DNA of 64,000 bases from VXYL01 sp965116935 (GTDB lineage Bacteria; Pseudomonadota; Gammaproteobacteria; Pseudomonadales; Azotimanducaceae), in contig OZ220737.1 in the NCBI GenBank assembly GCA_965116935.1, positions 1,674,001 to 1,738,000 on the forward strand, written 5' to 3'. Shown here one piece after another: positions 1 through 7,796 of the stretch (position 1 is the stretch's first letter; every line of letters begins with the position of its first letter). Position numbers and translations under genes: made by a program. The notes under the pieces were generated by a model that made no database searches, was not told where the DNA came from, and saw only the letters and a program-made list of their open reading frames with translations.

Positions 1-1
1 C

Positions 2-316
2 ACCAAGCATGTCCTCGCACGCGCCCTGCCGCACCTCGATCTGACCCACGCCCGGTTCGGAACCGTGCGCGTGGCCCGCGCCGAACCGGCTCGCGCTGCA
101 GCAAGCCGCACCGACGACGCTTTTCTCGCAGCCCGCGGCAACGCCCTGCTCTGCTTCCCCGTCAAGCTCTCCCTCGCCCCGCGCCTGGGCGACCGCTTCC
201 TCGCTGAAGTGGGTGGCCTCAAGCCTGTCGCACCGCGGGCCGATGCATGCGCCCGCCAAGGGAGACAGAATGCGCCAAGGCCACCCGTTGAGCTGGCGCG
301 GCGACCGTGGGCCTAA
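2..316 (+). CDS. C-terminal end of a FAD-dependent oxidoreductase (partial)
   Basis: An open frame enters from the left edge and stops at 316, so only about 104 C-terminal residues are visible. The stretch around residues 48-68 (FPVKLSLAPRLGDRF) resembles the C-terminal substrate/FAD domain of glycine/D-amino-acid-oxidase-type flavoproteins, but the nucleotide-binding domain is outside the window. Its stop overlaps the GTG start of the aldo/keto reductase by 10 nt, so the two are probably translated together. The family call is tentative; a substrate cannot be inferred. Confidence 0.5.
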   Translation, partial: TKHVLARALPHLDLTHARFGTVRVARAEPARAAASRTDDAFLAARGNALLCFPVKLSLAPRLGDRFLAEVGGLKPVAPRADACARQGRQNAPRPPVELARRPWA

Positions 317-1125
317 AGCTGCCAAAACGCCCACTTGGGCGCACCGGCATGGAGGTGTCCATCCTTGGCCTCGGCACGGTCAAGTTCGGTCGCAAGGCTG
401 GCACCCGTTACGCAGCACCGTTCGAACTGCCGAGCGACGACGACGTCGCCGAACTCCTGGCCATGGCCCAGTCCCTCGGCATCAACCTGCTCGATACCGC
501 CCCCGCCTATGGCACCAGCGAAGCGCGCCTCGGCGCGGCCCTCGGCGGACAACGAGACGCCTGGATCATCGCCAGCAAGACCGGCGAGGAATTCGACGGC
601 GTGAAGTCTCGGTTCGACTTCAGCGCCGACCACACGCTTCGAAGCGTCGAGCGTTCCCTCGCCCGCCTCGCCACCGACCGCCTCGACATCGTGTCCATCC
701 ACAGCGACGGCCGCGATGTGGGCGACATCGAAGCTGCCGGCGCCATCCGCGCCCTGACCCGCCTGCGCGACCAAGGCACCATCCGCGCCATCGGCTTCTC
801 CGGCAAAACCCCCACCGACGGCACCGCCGCCCTTGCCTTCGCCGACGTGCTGATGTGCACAATCAACGCTAGCTATTCCGACGAGACACCCCTGGTTCTA
901 GCCGCCGCGGAGCAAGACATCGGCATTCTCGTGAAGAAACCCTTGGGGCGAGGGCTGCACCGCCCGGAGGCGCTGCCCGCCATCGCGGCCGTTCCGGGCG
1001 TCGCCTCGATACTTGTCGGCACAATCAGCGCCGCTCACCTGACCGAGAACGCGGACTCGCTGTGCGACCGGACGGCTACCACGAGAGCCGCACCGGATAT
1101 TGCGCGATCAGATGGTCCGGGGTAA
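307..1125 (+). CDS. Aldo/keto reductase
   Basis: A cytoplasmic NAD(P)H-dependent oxidoreductase of the aldo/keto reductase superfamily with a TIM-barrel fold. The catalytic tetrad is visible: Asp63 and Tyr68 in LLDTAPAYG, Lys91 in IIASKTG and His132 in VSIHSDG. At 272 aa it is close to the family norm. The GTG start at 307 was chosen because it begins just before GRTGMEVSILGLG, the usual N-terminal strand, and overlaps the upstream flavoprotein stop. The last ~17 residues run antisense into the VapC-like gene, so the tail is probably not conserved. Substrate unknown; the coupling suggests work with the upstream flavoprotein. Confidence 0.85.
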   Translation: MGLKLPKRPLGRTGMEVSILGLGTVKFGRKAGTRYAAPFELPSDDDVAELLAMAQSLGINLLDTAPAYGTSEARLGAALGGQRDAWIIASKTGEEFDGVKSRFDFSADHTLRSVERSLARLATDRLDIVSIHSDGRDVGDIEAAGAIRALTRLRDQGTIRAIGFSGKTPTDGTAALAFADVLMCTINASYSDETPLVLAAAEQDIGILVKKPLGRGLHRPEALPAIAAVPGVASILVGTISAAHLTENADSLCDRTATTRAAPDIARSDGPG

Positions 1126-1462
1126 CCAACGTCATACCGTGTTCGATTGCTTGACATATGAGGATGCGGTCGAACGGGTCGTTGTGGATGGACGGGAGCT
1201 TGGGCATCTGCAGCACGGAAGCCTCGTCGACAGGCAGGCTTCGAAAGGCGTGGCGCTCGCGCTGCTCCGGGACGAACTGTTCCGGCGGCTGTGGTAGTGG
1301 CAGCTTGCCGAACCCGTGCTTGAGGGCGATCTCCCAGACAGACACCGTGCTGAGATAAACCTCGTCGGTCGGATCGGACACCTGTGCCCGGGTCGGGGCG
1401 GCGATACGATCAGAGCCTTCGCACCACCACAGGAACGTGCAGGTGCCGAGCAGCAGCTTCAC
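1076..1462 (-). CDS. VapC-like PIN-domain toxin with first catalytic Asp missing
   Basis: A 128-aa PIN-domain protein of the short Sll0205-like type, normally a metal-dependent ribonuclease toxin. Family members begin with a D-T-H-T-F-L-W-W motif; here it reads G6-T-C8-T-F-L-W-W. The first metal-binding Asp is therefore Gly and the following His is Cys, while Glu44 (SVWEIA), Asp95/Asp98 (NDPFDR) and Asp116 (VTPD) are kept. The GTG start at 1462 overlaps the antitoxin stop by 4 nt (GTGA). The family call is firm; loss of nuclease activity is inferred. The 3' end overlaps the convergent aldo/keto reductase by 50 nt. Confidence 0.8.
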   Translation of the reverse strand: MKLLLGTCTFLWWCEGSDRIAAPTRAQVSDPTDEVYLSTVSVWEIALKHGFGKLPLPQPPEQFVPEQRERHAFRSLPVDEASVLQMPKLPSIHNDPFDRILICQAIEHGMTLVTPDHLIAQYPVRLSW

Positions 1463-1719
1463 TCGCGCGGATTCGCGCCATCGGCTCCTTCAAAGGACGC
1501 AATCACCTCTTCCGGCAGCGGCTCGAAAAAGGCGCTCGGAAGCGTGAACTGGCCGCGAGCCAGTCCGAAGGGGCGACGCTTCTTGCGTGCCGCAGGCAAG
1601 GCGCGGATCTCCGCCACAGGCTCGTTGCGTCGGCAAAGGACGATCGTCTCGCCTTCCTTGAGTCGAGCGACATACCTCGACAGGTGCGTCTTGGCCTCGT
1701 GCATGTTGAGTCGAATCAT
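1459..1719 (-). CDS. Phd/YefM-type antitoxin
   Basis: An 86-aa antitoxin. The N-terminal half (MIRLNMHEAKTHLSRYVARL, then a GETIVLCRRNEPVAEI motif) is typical of Phd/YefM dimerising DNA-binding domains; the C-terminal part, rich in charged residues and Phe, would bind and mask the toxin. The ATG at 1719 was chosen because it begins exactly at the family start; the open frame upstream is not conserved-looking. It is translationally coupled to the PIN gene. These antitoxins normally repress their own promoter, which would lie in 1720-1790. Confidence 0.85.
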   Translation of the reverse strand: MIRLNMHEAKTHLSRYVARLKEGETIVLCRRNEPVAEIRALPAARKKRRPFGLARGQFTLPSAFFEPLPEEVIASFEGADGANPRE

Positions 1720-1788
1720 GGGCCAAAGCCTAGCAGGCAAGTCGGACTTCGGACGGCGCAAGCCGGCCGAATGCCGACTTACGTGATG

Positions 1789-1843
1789 GGACGGCTTGGG
1801 CCGGGGCAAGAAGCGTTGTCCGAAGGCAACGGTTCTTGTGGCG
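1789..1843. repeat. Dispersed 55-bp hairpin repeat, copy 1
   Basis: Nearly identical to 38573-38627, with about two differences. The core at 1807-1838 is an inverted repeat, CAAGAAGCGTTG then an 8-nt loop then CAACGGTTCTTG: twelve pairs with one mismatch. It lies past the stop of hldE (minus strand), where it could end transcription, but the other copy is upstream of coaD. A shorter match to its first ~18 nt (GGCTTGGGC..GGGGCAAGAA) occurs at 33020-33040. Confidence 0.75.
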
Positions 1844-1882
1844 CTAGTTCACTTGCGAACCAAATGCAAGCAGCGCCCGGGC

Positions 1883-3307
1883 TCAGGCGGAGCGGATGCT
1901 CTCGACGATGGCGCTCGTGGAGCAGTCTTCGATGAGGCTCAGGACCCGCACATCGCCGCCGTAGTTGCGCACGAAGTCGCCGCCAACCACCTCTTCTTCC
2001 GTGTAGTCGCCGCCTTTGGCAAGTACGTCCGGGCGCACTTCGGCGAGCAGAGCCTCCGGAGTGTCCTCATCGAACGCCACCACCCAGTCCACGGAGGAAA
2101 GGCCCTCGAGGACACGAGTGCGCCGCTCAAGACGGTTGACCGGCCGGCCCGCGCCCTTGAGGCGGCGAACCGAGGCATCGTCGTTGACGGCGACGATCAG
2201 GCGGTCGCCTAGCTTGCGTGCTTCGTCCAGATAACCGACATGGCCGGCGTGGAGGATGTCGAAGCAGCCGTTGGTGAAGACGATGCGCTGACCGCGACTG
2301 CGGGCACGCGCCACCACGTCGAGAAGCTGTTGTCGCGAGACATAGCCGTGGTCCGGCCGTTCTTCGGACGCCAGCGCCGAGTTGAGCTCCGGGAGCGTAA
2401 CCGCAGCGGTGCCCACCTTCGTGCAGACGATCCCGCCGGCAACATTGGCGATGCGCGCGCTCTTGCGTCGCGACCAGCCGAGCGCGAGGCCGATGCCGAG
2501 CGTGGCCGCCACGGTGTCGCCGGCGCCGGTCTCGTCATAGACGTCCACGGGAACCGCGGGAATGTGCAGGTGCGAACCATCCGGCTCGAACAGCGTCATG
2601 CCTTCGCTGCCTCGGGTGACCACCATGGCGTCGACACCGGCGAAGTCCACCAGCGCCCGCGCGCGCGCCGGCAGGTCGGACTCGCGGGGCCAGAAGCCGA
2701 CGGCCTTGCGAAACTCGCGTCGGTTGGGCTTCAGCACCGACACGCCGCGGTATTGGGCGAAGGGCTTGAACTTGGGATCGGCGACGATCGGGATGCGCCG
2801 CCGGCGGGCGGCGTCGACGATTGCCTGGGGATCGCGGATGGCACCCTTGTCGTAATCCTCGACGACGATGGCATCCGCCTTGCGGAAGTGCTGCTGGGCA
2901 CGTTCCGCCACCTCTCGCGCCGCTGCGGCGGGAGTGGAAGCCTCGAAATCGGTGCGCAGGAGCTGCTGGTGCTTGCTCACCACGCGCTGCTTGACGGCGG
3001 TGGGCCAGTCGTCAATGACGACCAAGTCTGTCTCGATATCCGCGGCGTTCAGCATCTGCGTGATGGTGCGGCCGGCGTCGTCGTTGCCCACCGCGCCCAC
3101 CAAGGTGCAGCGGGCACCGAGCGAAACGACATTGAGCGCCACATTGGCCGCGCCGCCCGGGCGATCCTCGGTGGAATCGACCCGCACGACGGGAACAGGT
3201 GCCTCCTGCGACAGCCGCGTCGTCTCGCCGTATTGGTAGCGATCCAGCATGATGTCGCCCACCACAAGGACATGAGCGGCGGAACCGGAAGGCAGTCGAT
3301 GCGGCAT
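1883..3307 (-). CDS. hldE: Bifunctional heptose 7-phosphate kinase / heptose 1-phosphate adenylyltransferase
   Basis: Makes ADP-heptose for the LPS inner core. At 474 aa it is near the E. coli length (477). The N-terminal ribokinase-fold domain (about 1-315) has the GGAANVALN sugar site and the catalytic DETGAGDT motif. The C-terminal nucleotidyltransferase domain starts at VFTNGCFDILHAGHVGYL, with its HAGH motif. The ATG at 3307 was chosen because MPHRL..HVLVVGDIMLDRY matches the family start; about 36 extra upstream residues look non-coding. It sits downstream of the LPS operon on the same strand, separated by a 619-bp repeat-filled gap, so it may have its own promoter. Confidence 0.95.
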   Translation of the reverse strand: MPHRLPSGSAAHVLVVGDIMLDRYQYGETTRLSQEAPVPVVRVDSTEDRPGGAANVALNVVSLGARCTLVGAVGNDDAGRTITQMLNAADIETDLVVIDDWPTAVKQRVVSKHQQLLRTDFEASTPAAAAREVAERAQQHFRKADAIVVEDYDKGAIRDPQAIVDAARRRRIPIVADPKFKPFAQYRGVSVLKPNRREFRKAVGFWPRESDLPARARALVDFAGVDAMVVTRGSEGMTLFEPDGSHLHIPAVPVDVYDETGAGDTVAATLGIGLALGWSRRKSARIANVAGGIVCTKVGTAAVTLPELNSALASEERPDHGYVSRQQLLDVVARARSRGQRIVFTNGCFDILHAGHVGYLDEARKLGDRLIVAVNDDASVRRLKGAGRPVNRLERRTRVLEGLSSVDWVVAFDEDTPEALLAEVRPDVLAKGGDYTEEEVVGGDFVRNYGGDVRVLSLIEDCSTSAIVESIRSA

Positions 3308-3433
3308 CGGCAAATCGTAACACGCACTACCGACAATCGGCCAACCGACGCGCCCTTTGTTCACGTTTCGAGGGCCGCGAAGGCGCTCGAGAGCAGGCTT
3401 CCGCAAGCGCCACAAGCGCCGTTACCCACACAT

Positions 3434-3613
3434 GGGCCCGTCTCGCGGGGATAGGGCTGGTTGCATGCTTGGACCCTTGGTTGCTTCGCCTTCGGCGCGA
3501 GGAGCGTGACGGGCCCTCACTCCGAATGGGGTGTGGGGCCGTGCCATCCGGCCGGTTCGTTGGTGTTGACTCGGCTTCGAGGTGCTTTCTTAGTAGTGCA
3601 TCAACGTGCTACG
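3434..3613 (+). repeat. ~180-bp dispersed repeat, copy A
   Basis: Matches 25585-25762 in inverted orientation. Shared blocks include TTGCTTCGCCTTCGGCGCGA, GAGGAGCGTG, and GACTCGGCTTCGAGG close to the end. Identity is about three quarters by eye, with small gaps. It contains the short inverted repeat CTTCGCCTTCGGCGCGAGG and no ORF of its own. Confidence 0.65.
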
Positions 3614-3717
3614 TGATTTGTTCCATGTGAGTTCCCACCCCGCCGGGGACGCCGAGTCGCTGACGCGGAAGGAACTGACGCCGGCCACGCACCGCGAGGG
3701 CGGCCTTGGGGCGAGTA

Positions 3718-3845
3718 CTTGGGGGGAGGGCATCTTGCCCTCCCACGCGCCGCAAGGCGCGGTCCGTGCGTGCCTGTTGCGTCCACCTTGAGCCGCGCGC
3801 CTGTCGGCGCGTGCGAGGGCGGGACGCCCTCGCCCCCAGGGCCCT
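3718..3845. repeat. Palindromic intergenic repeat composite (GGGAGGGC family)
   Basis: Left part is GGGGGGAGGGCATCTTGCCC followed by the stem CGCGCCGCAAGGCGCG; right part is GCGCGCCTGTCGGCGCG followed by GAGGGCGGGACGCCCTCG. Outer arms are roughly inverted copies of each other. The same architecture recurs near 9.9, 19.6, 56.7 and 59.3 kb. Confidence 0.65.
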
Positions 3846-3926
3846 CGCTTCGAGTCGAATTCGACAAAATATCAAAGTGTTACTGTGATTTGTTCCATAG
3901 GAGGGGACGGGCCCGGCCGGCACGCC

Positions 3927-5651
3927 TTATGCACTTCGTTTCGACACCAGCACGTCTTCCATCACCATGTATTGCAGGCCCGAGCGTGCGAACAGGCTCA
4001 CCGCGTCGGCAGGGGTGCAGGCGATGGGTTCGCCGCGCAGGTTAAGGGACGTGTTGAGCACGACGGGCGTGCCGGTCAGGGTGCCGAGGCGTTCCAGAAG
4101 GGCATGGTAACGGGGGTTGGTGTCGCGGTCCACCACTTGGGGGCGCGCCGTGCCGTCTTTGTGCACCACTTCCGGAATCCGCTTCCGCCAGGTCGCGGCG
4201 ATGTCGAACGTGATCGTCATGTAAGGCGCCGGATGCGCCGAGCCAAGCACCTCCGGGGCGATGGCGGCGGTCAGGGACGGGCAGAACGGGCGCCAGCGCT
4301 CGCGGAACTTCACTTCGGCGTTGATGCGGTCGGCTATGCCCGTGGTGGATGGCGAGGCAAGGATGCTGCGGGCGCCCAGGGCGCGGGGGCCGAATTCCAT
4401 CCGGCCTTGAAACCAGGCGACGGGATGGCCCTCAGCCACGAGGTCCGCTGCCCGCCAGACGGGATCTTCGAGGCGCTCCACCGTGAAGGAGGTGCCCTCC
4501 ACAGCGGCGAGGCAGTCTGCCGTGGTGAACGACGGGCCCAGATAGGCGTGCTTCATGGGGCGCACGTTGTCACCCGCAGCGGCCGCAACGAAGGCCGCCG
4601 CGCCCAACGACGTGCCGGAATCCCCCGCCGCCGGCTGCACGAATAGCTCATCGACGTCAGCCCGCGCAAGGATGCGTTGGTTCAGCTTGACGTTGAGCGC
4701 ACCGCCGCCGGCGAATGCCAGCCGCCGCGTGCGCGCCAGCGTGCCGGCGAGGTAGTGGTCGATCAGGTGCAGCACGGCCTCTTCGTACGCAGTCTGCATG
4801 GCTGCCGCATAGTGGACGTAGGGTTCGTCGGCAGCGTCCCCCTCGCGCACCGGGCCCAGTTGCCGCACTAGTTCCTTGCCGAAGTAGCGTCCCTTGCCGC
4901 GATGTCGCTGGCGGCGCCAGCCGACGGTGTTGACGAGGCGTGTGTCCACCTTCACCTTGCCGTCGCGGCAGCCGAGCATGGGGCGAAAATCCACCCGTGA
5001 TGCGTCGCCGTAGGGTGCCATGCCCATCACGCGAAACTCGCCGTCGAGCATCTCGAAGCCGAGGTATTGGGTGATTGCGCCGTAGGCCCCGGCCAGCGAG
5101 TCGGGATCGTGGAACTCCTTGATCGTGCGAATGCGCGCACCTTCCCCAACACCAACGAAAGTCGTCGCGTACTCGCCCTTGCCATCGACGCTGAGTATGG
5201 CTGCGTCGCCGTCGAAACCGGCCAGGTGGTAGGCGCTCGCCGCGTGTGCGAGATGGTGTCGGACCGGCATGAATCGGGTGCGCGACCAATCGATGCCGAT
5301 TTCCTCGCCGGCCGCCATGGCACGGCGGCGGTTGCGGCGGAACCGACGGTTGCCGTTGAAGATGGCGTCGAGGGCTCGATCCGGGGCATACCAATGACGG
5401 CGGGCGTAGTGCCAGCGGCCCCGGTCGAACGCGGACACCGACGCATAGGGAAAGGCGACGGCCTGCACCGCGCTGACATCGAGTCCGGCTTCACGCAAGC
5501 AATAGCGTGCTGCCTCCACCGCCATGCGGCCGTGGGCGTGCTTGTCGCCGACAAAGCGCTCCTCTTCCGCCGCGGCGACGATTTCGCCGTCCACGAGCAG
5601 CGCCGCCGAAGGATCGTGCCCGAGAGCTCCAGACAGGCCCAGGACGATCAC
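3927..5651 (-). CDS. LPS carbamoyltransferase, NodU/CmcH family (WapO-like)
   Basis: A 574-aa carbamoyltransferase that would move a carbamoyl group from carbamoyl phosphate to a sugar hydroxyl. The N-terminal Kae1-like domain starts with VLGLSGALGHDPSAAL and carries the metal-binding HHLAHAASAYH around 132-142. The C-terminal part has WFQGRMEFGPRALGARSI and the late VVLNTSLNLRGEPI segment of the family. The GTG start at 5651 overlaps the ligase stop by 4 nt (GTGA); the longer upstream frame is antisense-like. In Pseudomonas aeruginosa a homologue in the LPS locus is linked to carbamoylation of core heptose, and the heptose genes here support the same role. Confidence 0.85.
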   Translation of the reverse strand: MIVLGLSGALGHDPSAALLVDGEIVAAAEEERFVGDKHAHGRMAVEAARYCLREAGLDVSAVQAVAFPYASVSAFDRGRWHYARRHWYAPDRALDAIFNGNRRFRRNRRRAMAAGEEIGIDWSRTRFMPVRHHLAHAASAYHLAGFDGDAAILSVDGKGEYATTFVGVGEGARIRTIKEFHDPDSLAGAYGAITQYLGFEMLDGEFRVMGMAPYGDASRVDFRPMLGCRDGKVKVDTRLVNTVGWRRQRHRGKGRYFGKELVRQLGPVREGDAADEPYVHYAAAMQTAYEEAVLHLIDHYLAGTLARTRRLAFAGGGALNVKLNQRILARADVDELFVQPAAGDSGTSLGAAAFVAAAAGDNVRPMKHAYLGPSFTTADCLAAVEGTSFTVERLEDPVWRAADLVAEGHPVAWFQGRMEFGPRALGARSILASPSTTGIADRINAEVKFRERWRPFCPSLTAAIAPEVLGSAHPAPYMTITFDIAATWRKRIPEVVHKDGTARPQVVDRDTNPRYHALLERLGTLTGTPVVLNTSLNLRGEPIACTPADAVSLFARSGLQYMVMEDVLVSKRSA

Positions 5652-6967
5652 GTCGATGCGGCCTGCGCCGGCTGCCGGCGTGCCGGATCGCCCGCCGCGC
5701 CGCCACCGTCGAGCTTGTAGAGGAAACCGCTGAACGCCGCGAACAGCAGCGCCGTTGCATGCACCGCGAGGTACGACTCGGCAAAGCAGATGAGGGCATA
5801 GAGCAACGGCATGGCCACGCCAATGCGCGTCCGCATCGGCGCGCTGCCATGGCCCCGCCGCCACGCCACGCGAACTTGCGCAACGAACAGCCAGCCGAGC
5901 GCCGCAAGGCCGAGGATTCCAAACTGCACCATTGCCATCACATACATGCTGTGCGGGTTGCTGCGGCGCCGAACGTCGAGGCCCCGGCTCGTCAGCGCCT
6001 TGTCGATTTGCCGTGGGAGATCGCCCGTGCCAACGCCCGCCAGCGGGTGTTCGAGGAACACGTCCACGCCCGCTGCGGCATAGGCGACCCGCTCTCCCAC
6101 CGGCGATGCCGGATCGACATCGAAGCCGCGCACATCCGCCACCGCGTCCGTCACGCCTGTCCAGAAGGCGTCGCTGGTCAGGAATGCGACCAGGAGCGCC
6201 GCGACGGCGAGGCCCACCGCAGCTCCTGCGGCTGCCAAGTGCGCGACAACCCGCGTCGCTTCATGTGCGCTGCCGGCGTCGCGGCGGTGCGAGACGAACT
6301 GCCAGCCGAGCATAGCCAGGGCGCCGAAGAACATGACGTGGCCGGCCCTGCCGGCGGTCATGAACAGGTTCGTCGCCATCGCCACAAGCAGCACCGCCAA
6401 GGCGGCCTTGGCGACCGGCGGCAAGCGACCAAACAGCAGTCGCTCGGCCGCCAGATAGACCGCGAACGCGAGCAGGGGGCCATACACCACATGGGTTCCG
6501 AACGGCACCGGGTTGTCGATCGTTGCGCGGCCCCATGGTTCGAGCACGCCAAACCGGATGCAGAACGAGGCCGCGACGCAAAGCGCCATGCTGAGGAGCA
6601 GCGCCCCAACGTAGTGCCCGGCATGTTCGGTGCGGGCGCTGAACAGGAACACCGGCAAGAGGAGGAACTTCCACTCCTTCTGCGTGGCGGCAAGTCCCTG
6701 CCCGAGATCAGCGCTCCACAGCAGGCCAACGACGTGCAGGCCGAAGAACCCAAGCGCCGCCAGCGCCACCGGGTTGCCGCGAAGCTCCTGCCAATCGGCG
6801 CGAAATCGGCGCCGCGCAAGCCAGGCCACGAGGAGCAATGCCGCGAGCACGTTGCTGCCGGCCGTGGTGATGGGAATGGTGAAGATGAGCGCGGTCAGCA
6901 GGTGGCTTGGAAGACGGTCCACAAAGGAATCGCTTATGCGCACGCCCTGCGGCGAAGCCACCTTCAT
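5648..6967 (-). CDS. O-antigen ligase / polymerase family membrane protein (WaaL-like)
   Basis: A 439-aa inner-membrane protein with about ten or more hydrophobic segments and one large hydrophilic loop near residues 255-340, ending in SNPHSMYVMAMVQFG. This is the layout of the Wzy/WaaL family, whose periplasmic loop His and Arg act in glycan transfer. It likely joins O-polysaccharide to lipid A-core. ATG start at 6967 overlaps the kinase stop by 4 nt (ATGA). Sequence alone does not separate ligase from polymerase; its place inside the core operon favours ligase. Confidence 0.75.
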   Translation of the reverse strand: MKVASPQGVRISDSFVDRLPSHLLTALIFTIPITTAGSNVLAALLLVAWLARRRFRADWQELRGNPVALAALGFFGLHVVGLLWSADLGQGLAATQKEWKFLLLPVFLFSARTEHAGHYVGALLLSMALCVAASFCIRFGVLEPWGRATIDNPVPFGTHVVYGPLLAFAVYLAAERLLFGRLPPVAKAALAVLLVAMATNLFMTAGRAGHVMFFGALAMLGWQFVSHRRDAGSAHEATRVVAHLAAAGAAVGLAVAALLVAFLTSDAFWTGVTDAVADVRGFDVDPASPVGERVAYAAAGVDVFLEHPLAGVGTGDLPRQIDKALTSRGLDVRRRSNPHSMYVMAMVQFGILGLAALGWLFVAQVRVAWRRGHGSAPMRTRIGVAMPLLYALICFAESYLAVHATALLFAAFSGFLYKLDGGGAAGDPARRQPAQAAST

Positions 6968-7776
6968 CCTCCGAGGGCCCTCGCAGCAGTGTCCCTCTTG
7001 CCCTTTGCCTCAAGGCGCGCAGCCCTCTCGGCAACGGTGCGCCAGAAGCGCGGCCCTGAACGCAGCGCCCGAGCCGGCGAGCCAGAGGTGTAATGGCGCA
7101 GAAACCGAAACTGGTCGGTCCTCGTTGCGCCCTCGTATGCAGCGGAGAAGGAAAGCGCCGCCAAGTCGCGCAGCAGCCAGCGTCGGGGAACCCGCCGCCG
7201 GAGGCCAGCACGATGCAGATCGATGAGCGCCAGTTCCACCCGACCGTCCTGCAGCGCGGTGGCGTTCGCGAGCACATGGTCGAAGTACAGGTCGCGGTGA
7301 TTGATGCCGGCGTCATGCAAGGCCCGGACGAGGCGGGCAAGTTCCCGGGTGAGCTGCCAGCGCAGCGAAGGCGCCGGTGGATGGTGCCGCCAGCGTCCCG
7401 CCACCTCCGTGAGGCTCACGAAACCCTCGAGCGCATCGCACACGACGAAGGACTGTCTCGTTGCGGGGTTCGCGCCACGGACGCCGAACGCGGCCACCCG
7501 AGGTGCCCGAATGCCCACTTGGGCAAGTCGACAGCAGGCGGCGCATTCATTGCCGGCGTCTACGACGGGGCGCTTTAGGGTGAACAGGTCTTCCAGGATC
7601 TGCCGCCAACCGACGCCCTCATGCACCTTCACGAAGTAGACGCTGTCGCTATTTTCCATGCGGAATGTGTGGCGGTTGTCGGCGCGGCGAACCGTGTCCT
7701 TGGCCATTCCTTCGAGCGCGGCAAACGGGTCGCCAGCCAGTGCACCGGCAAGATCGTCGCGCACCCAAACGGACAT
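6964..7776 (-). CDS. waaP: LPS core heptose kinase
   Basis: A 270-aa Kdo/WaaP-family kinase that phosphorylates heptose I of the inner core, a cytoplasmic or membrane-associated step. Visible features are the nucleotide-binding Lys50 (YFVKVHEGVGW), the NEC segment near 76-78, and the catalytic loop HRDLYFDHVL with Asp162. The ATG at 7776 was chosen because MSVWVRDDL fits the family length; the open frame runs 55 residues further without family character. It lies 20 nt after waaC, and its stop overlaps the ligase start. Confidence 0.9.
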   Translation of the reverse strand: MSVWVRDDLAGALAGDPFAALEGMAKDTVRRADNRHTFRMENSDSVYFVKVHEGVGWRQILEDLFTLKRPVVDAGNECAACCRLAQVGIRAPRVAAFGVRGANPATRQSFVVCDALEGFVSLTEVAGRWRHHPPAPSLRWQLTRELARLVRALHDAGINHRDLYFDHVLANATALQDGRVELALIDLHRAGLRRRVPRRWLLRDLAALSFSAAYEGATRTDQFRFLRHYTSGSPARALRSGPRFWRTVAERAARLEAKGKRDTAARALGG

Positions 7777-7796
7777 CGTGGCGCCTCGGAGCTTTC

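Larger units (their letters stand above)
3308..3926. other. Intergenic region filled with repeats
   Basis: No credible gene between the carbamoyltransferase and hldE. It holds one copy of a ~180-bp dispersed repeat (3434-3613), a 14-bp direct repeat GTGATTTGTTCCAT at 3613-3626 and 3885-3898, and between the direct repeats a palindromic composite of the GGGAGGGC family. The 14-mers bound a 286-bp block that looks inserted. Confidence 0.6.

Noticed and set aside
1807..1838. Hairpin as an integron attC site or rho-independent terminator
   Set aside because: No integrase, no conserved R boxes, no U-tract; the second copy is upstream of a gene.
5507..7093. 528-codon frame antisense to the ligase and carbamoyltransferase genes
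   Set aside because: Arg/Gln/His-rich product without domain; the minus-strand proteins are clear family members.
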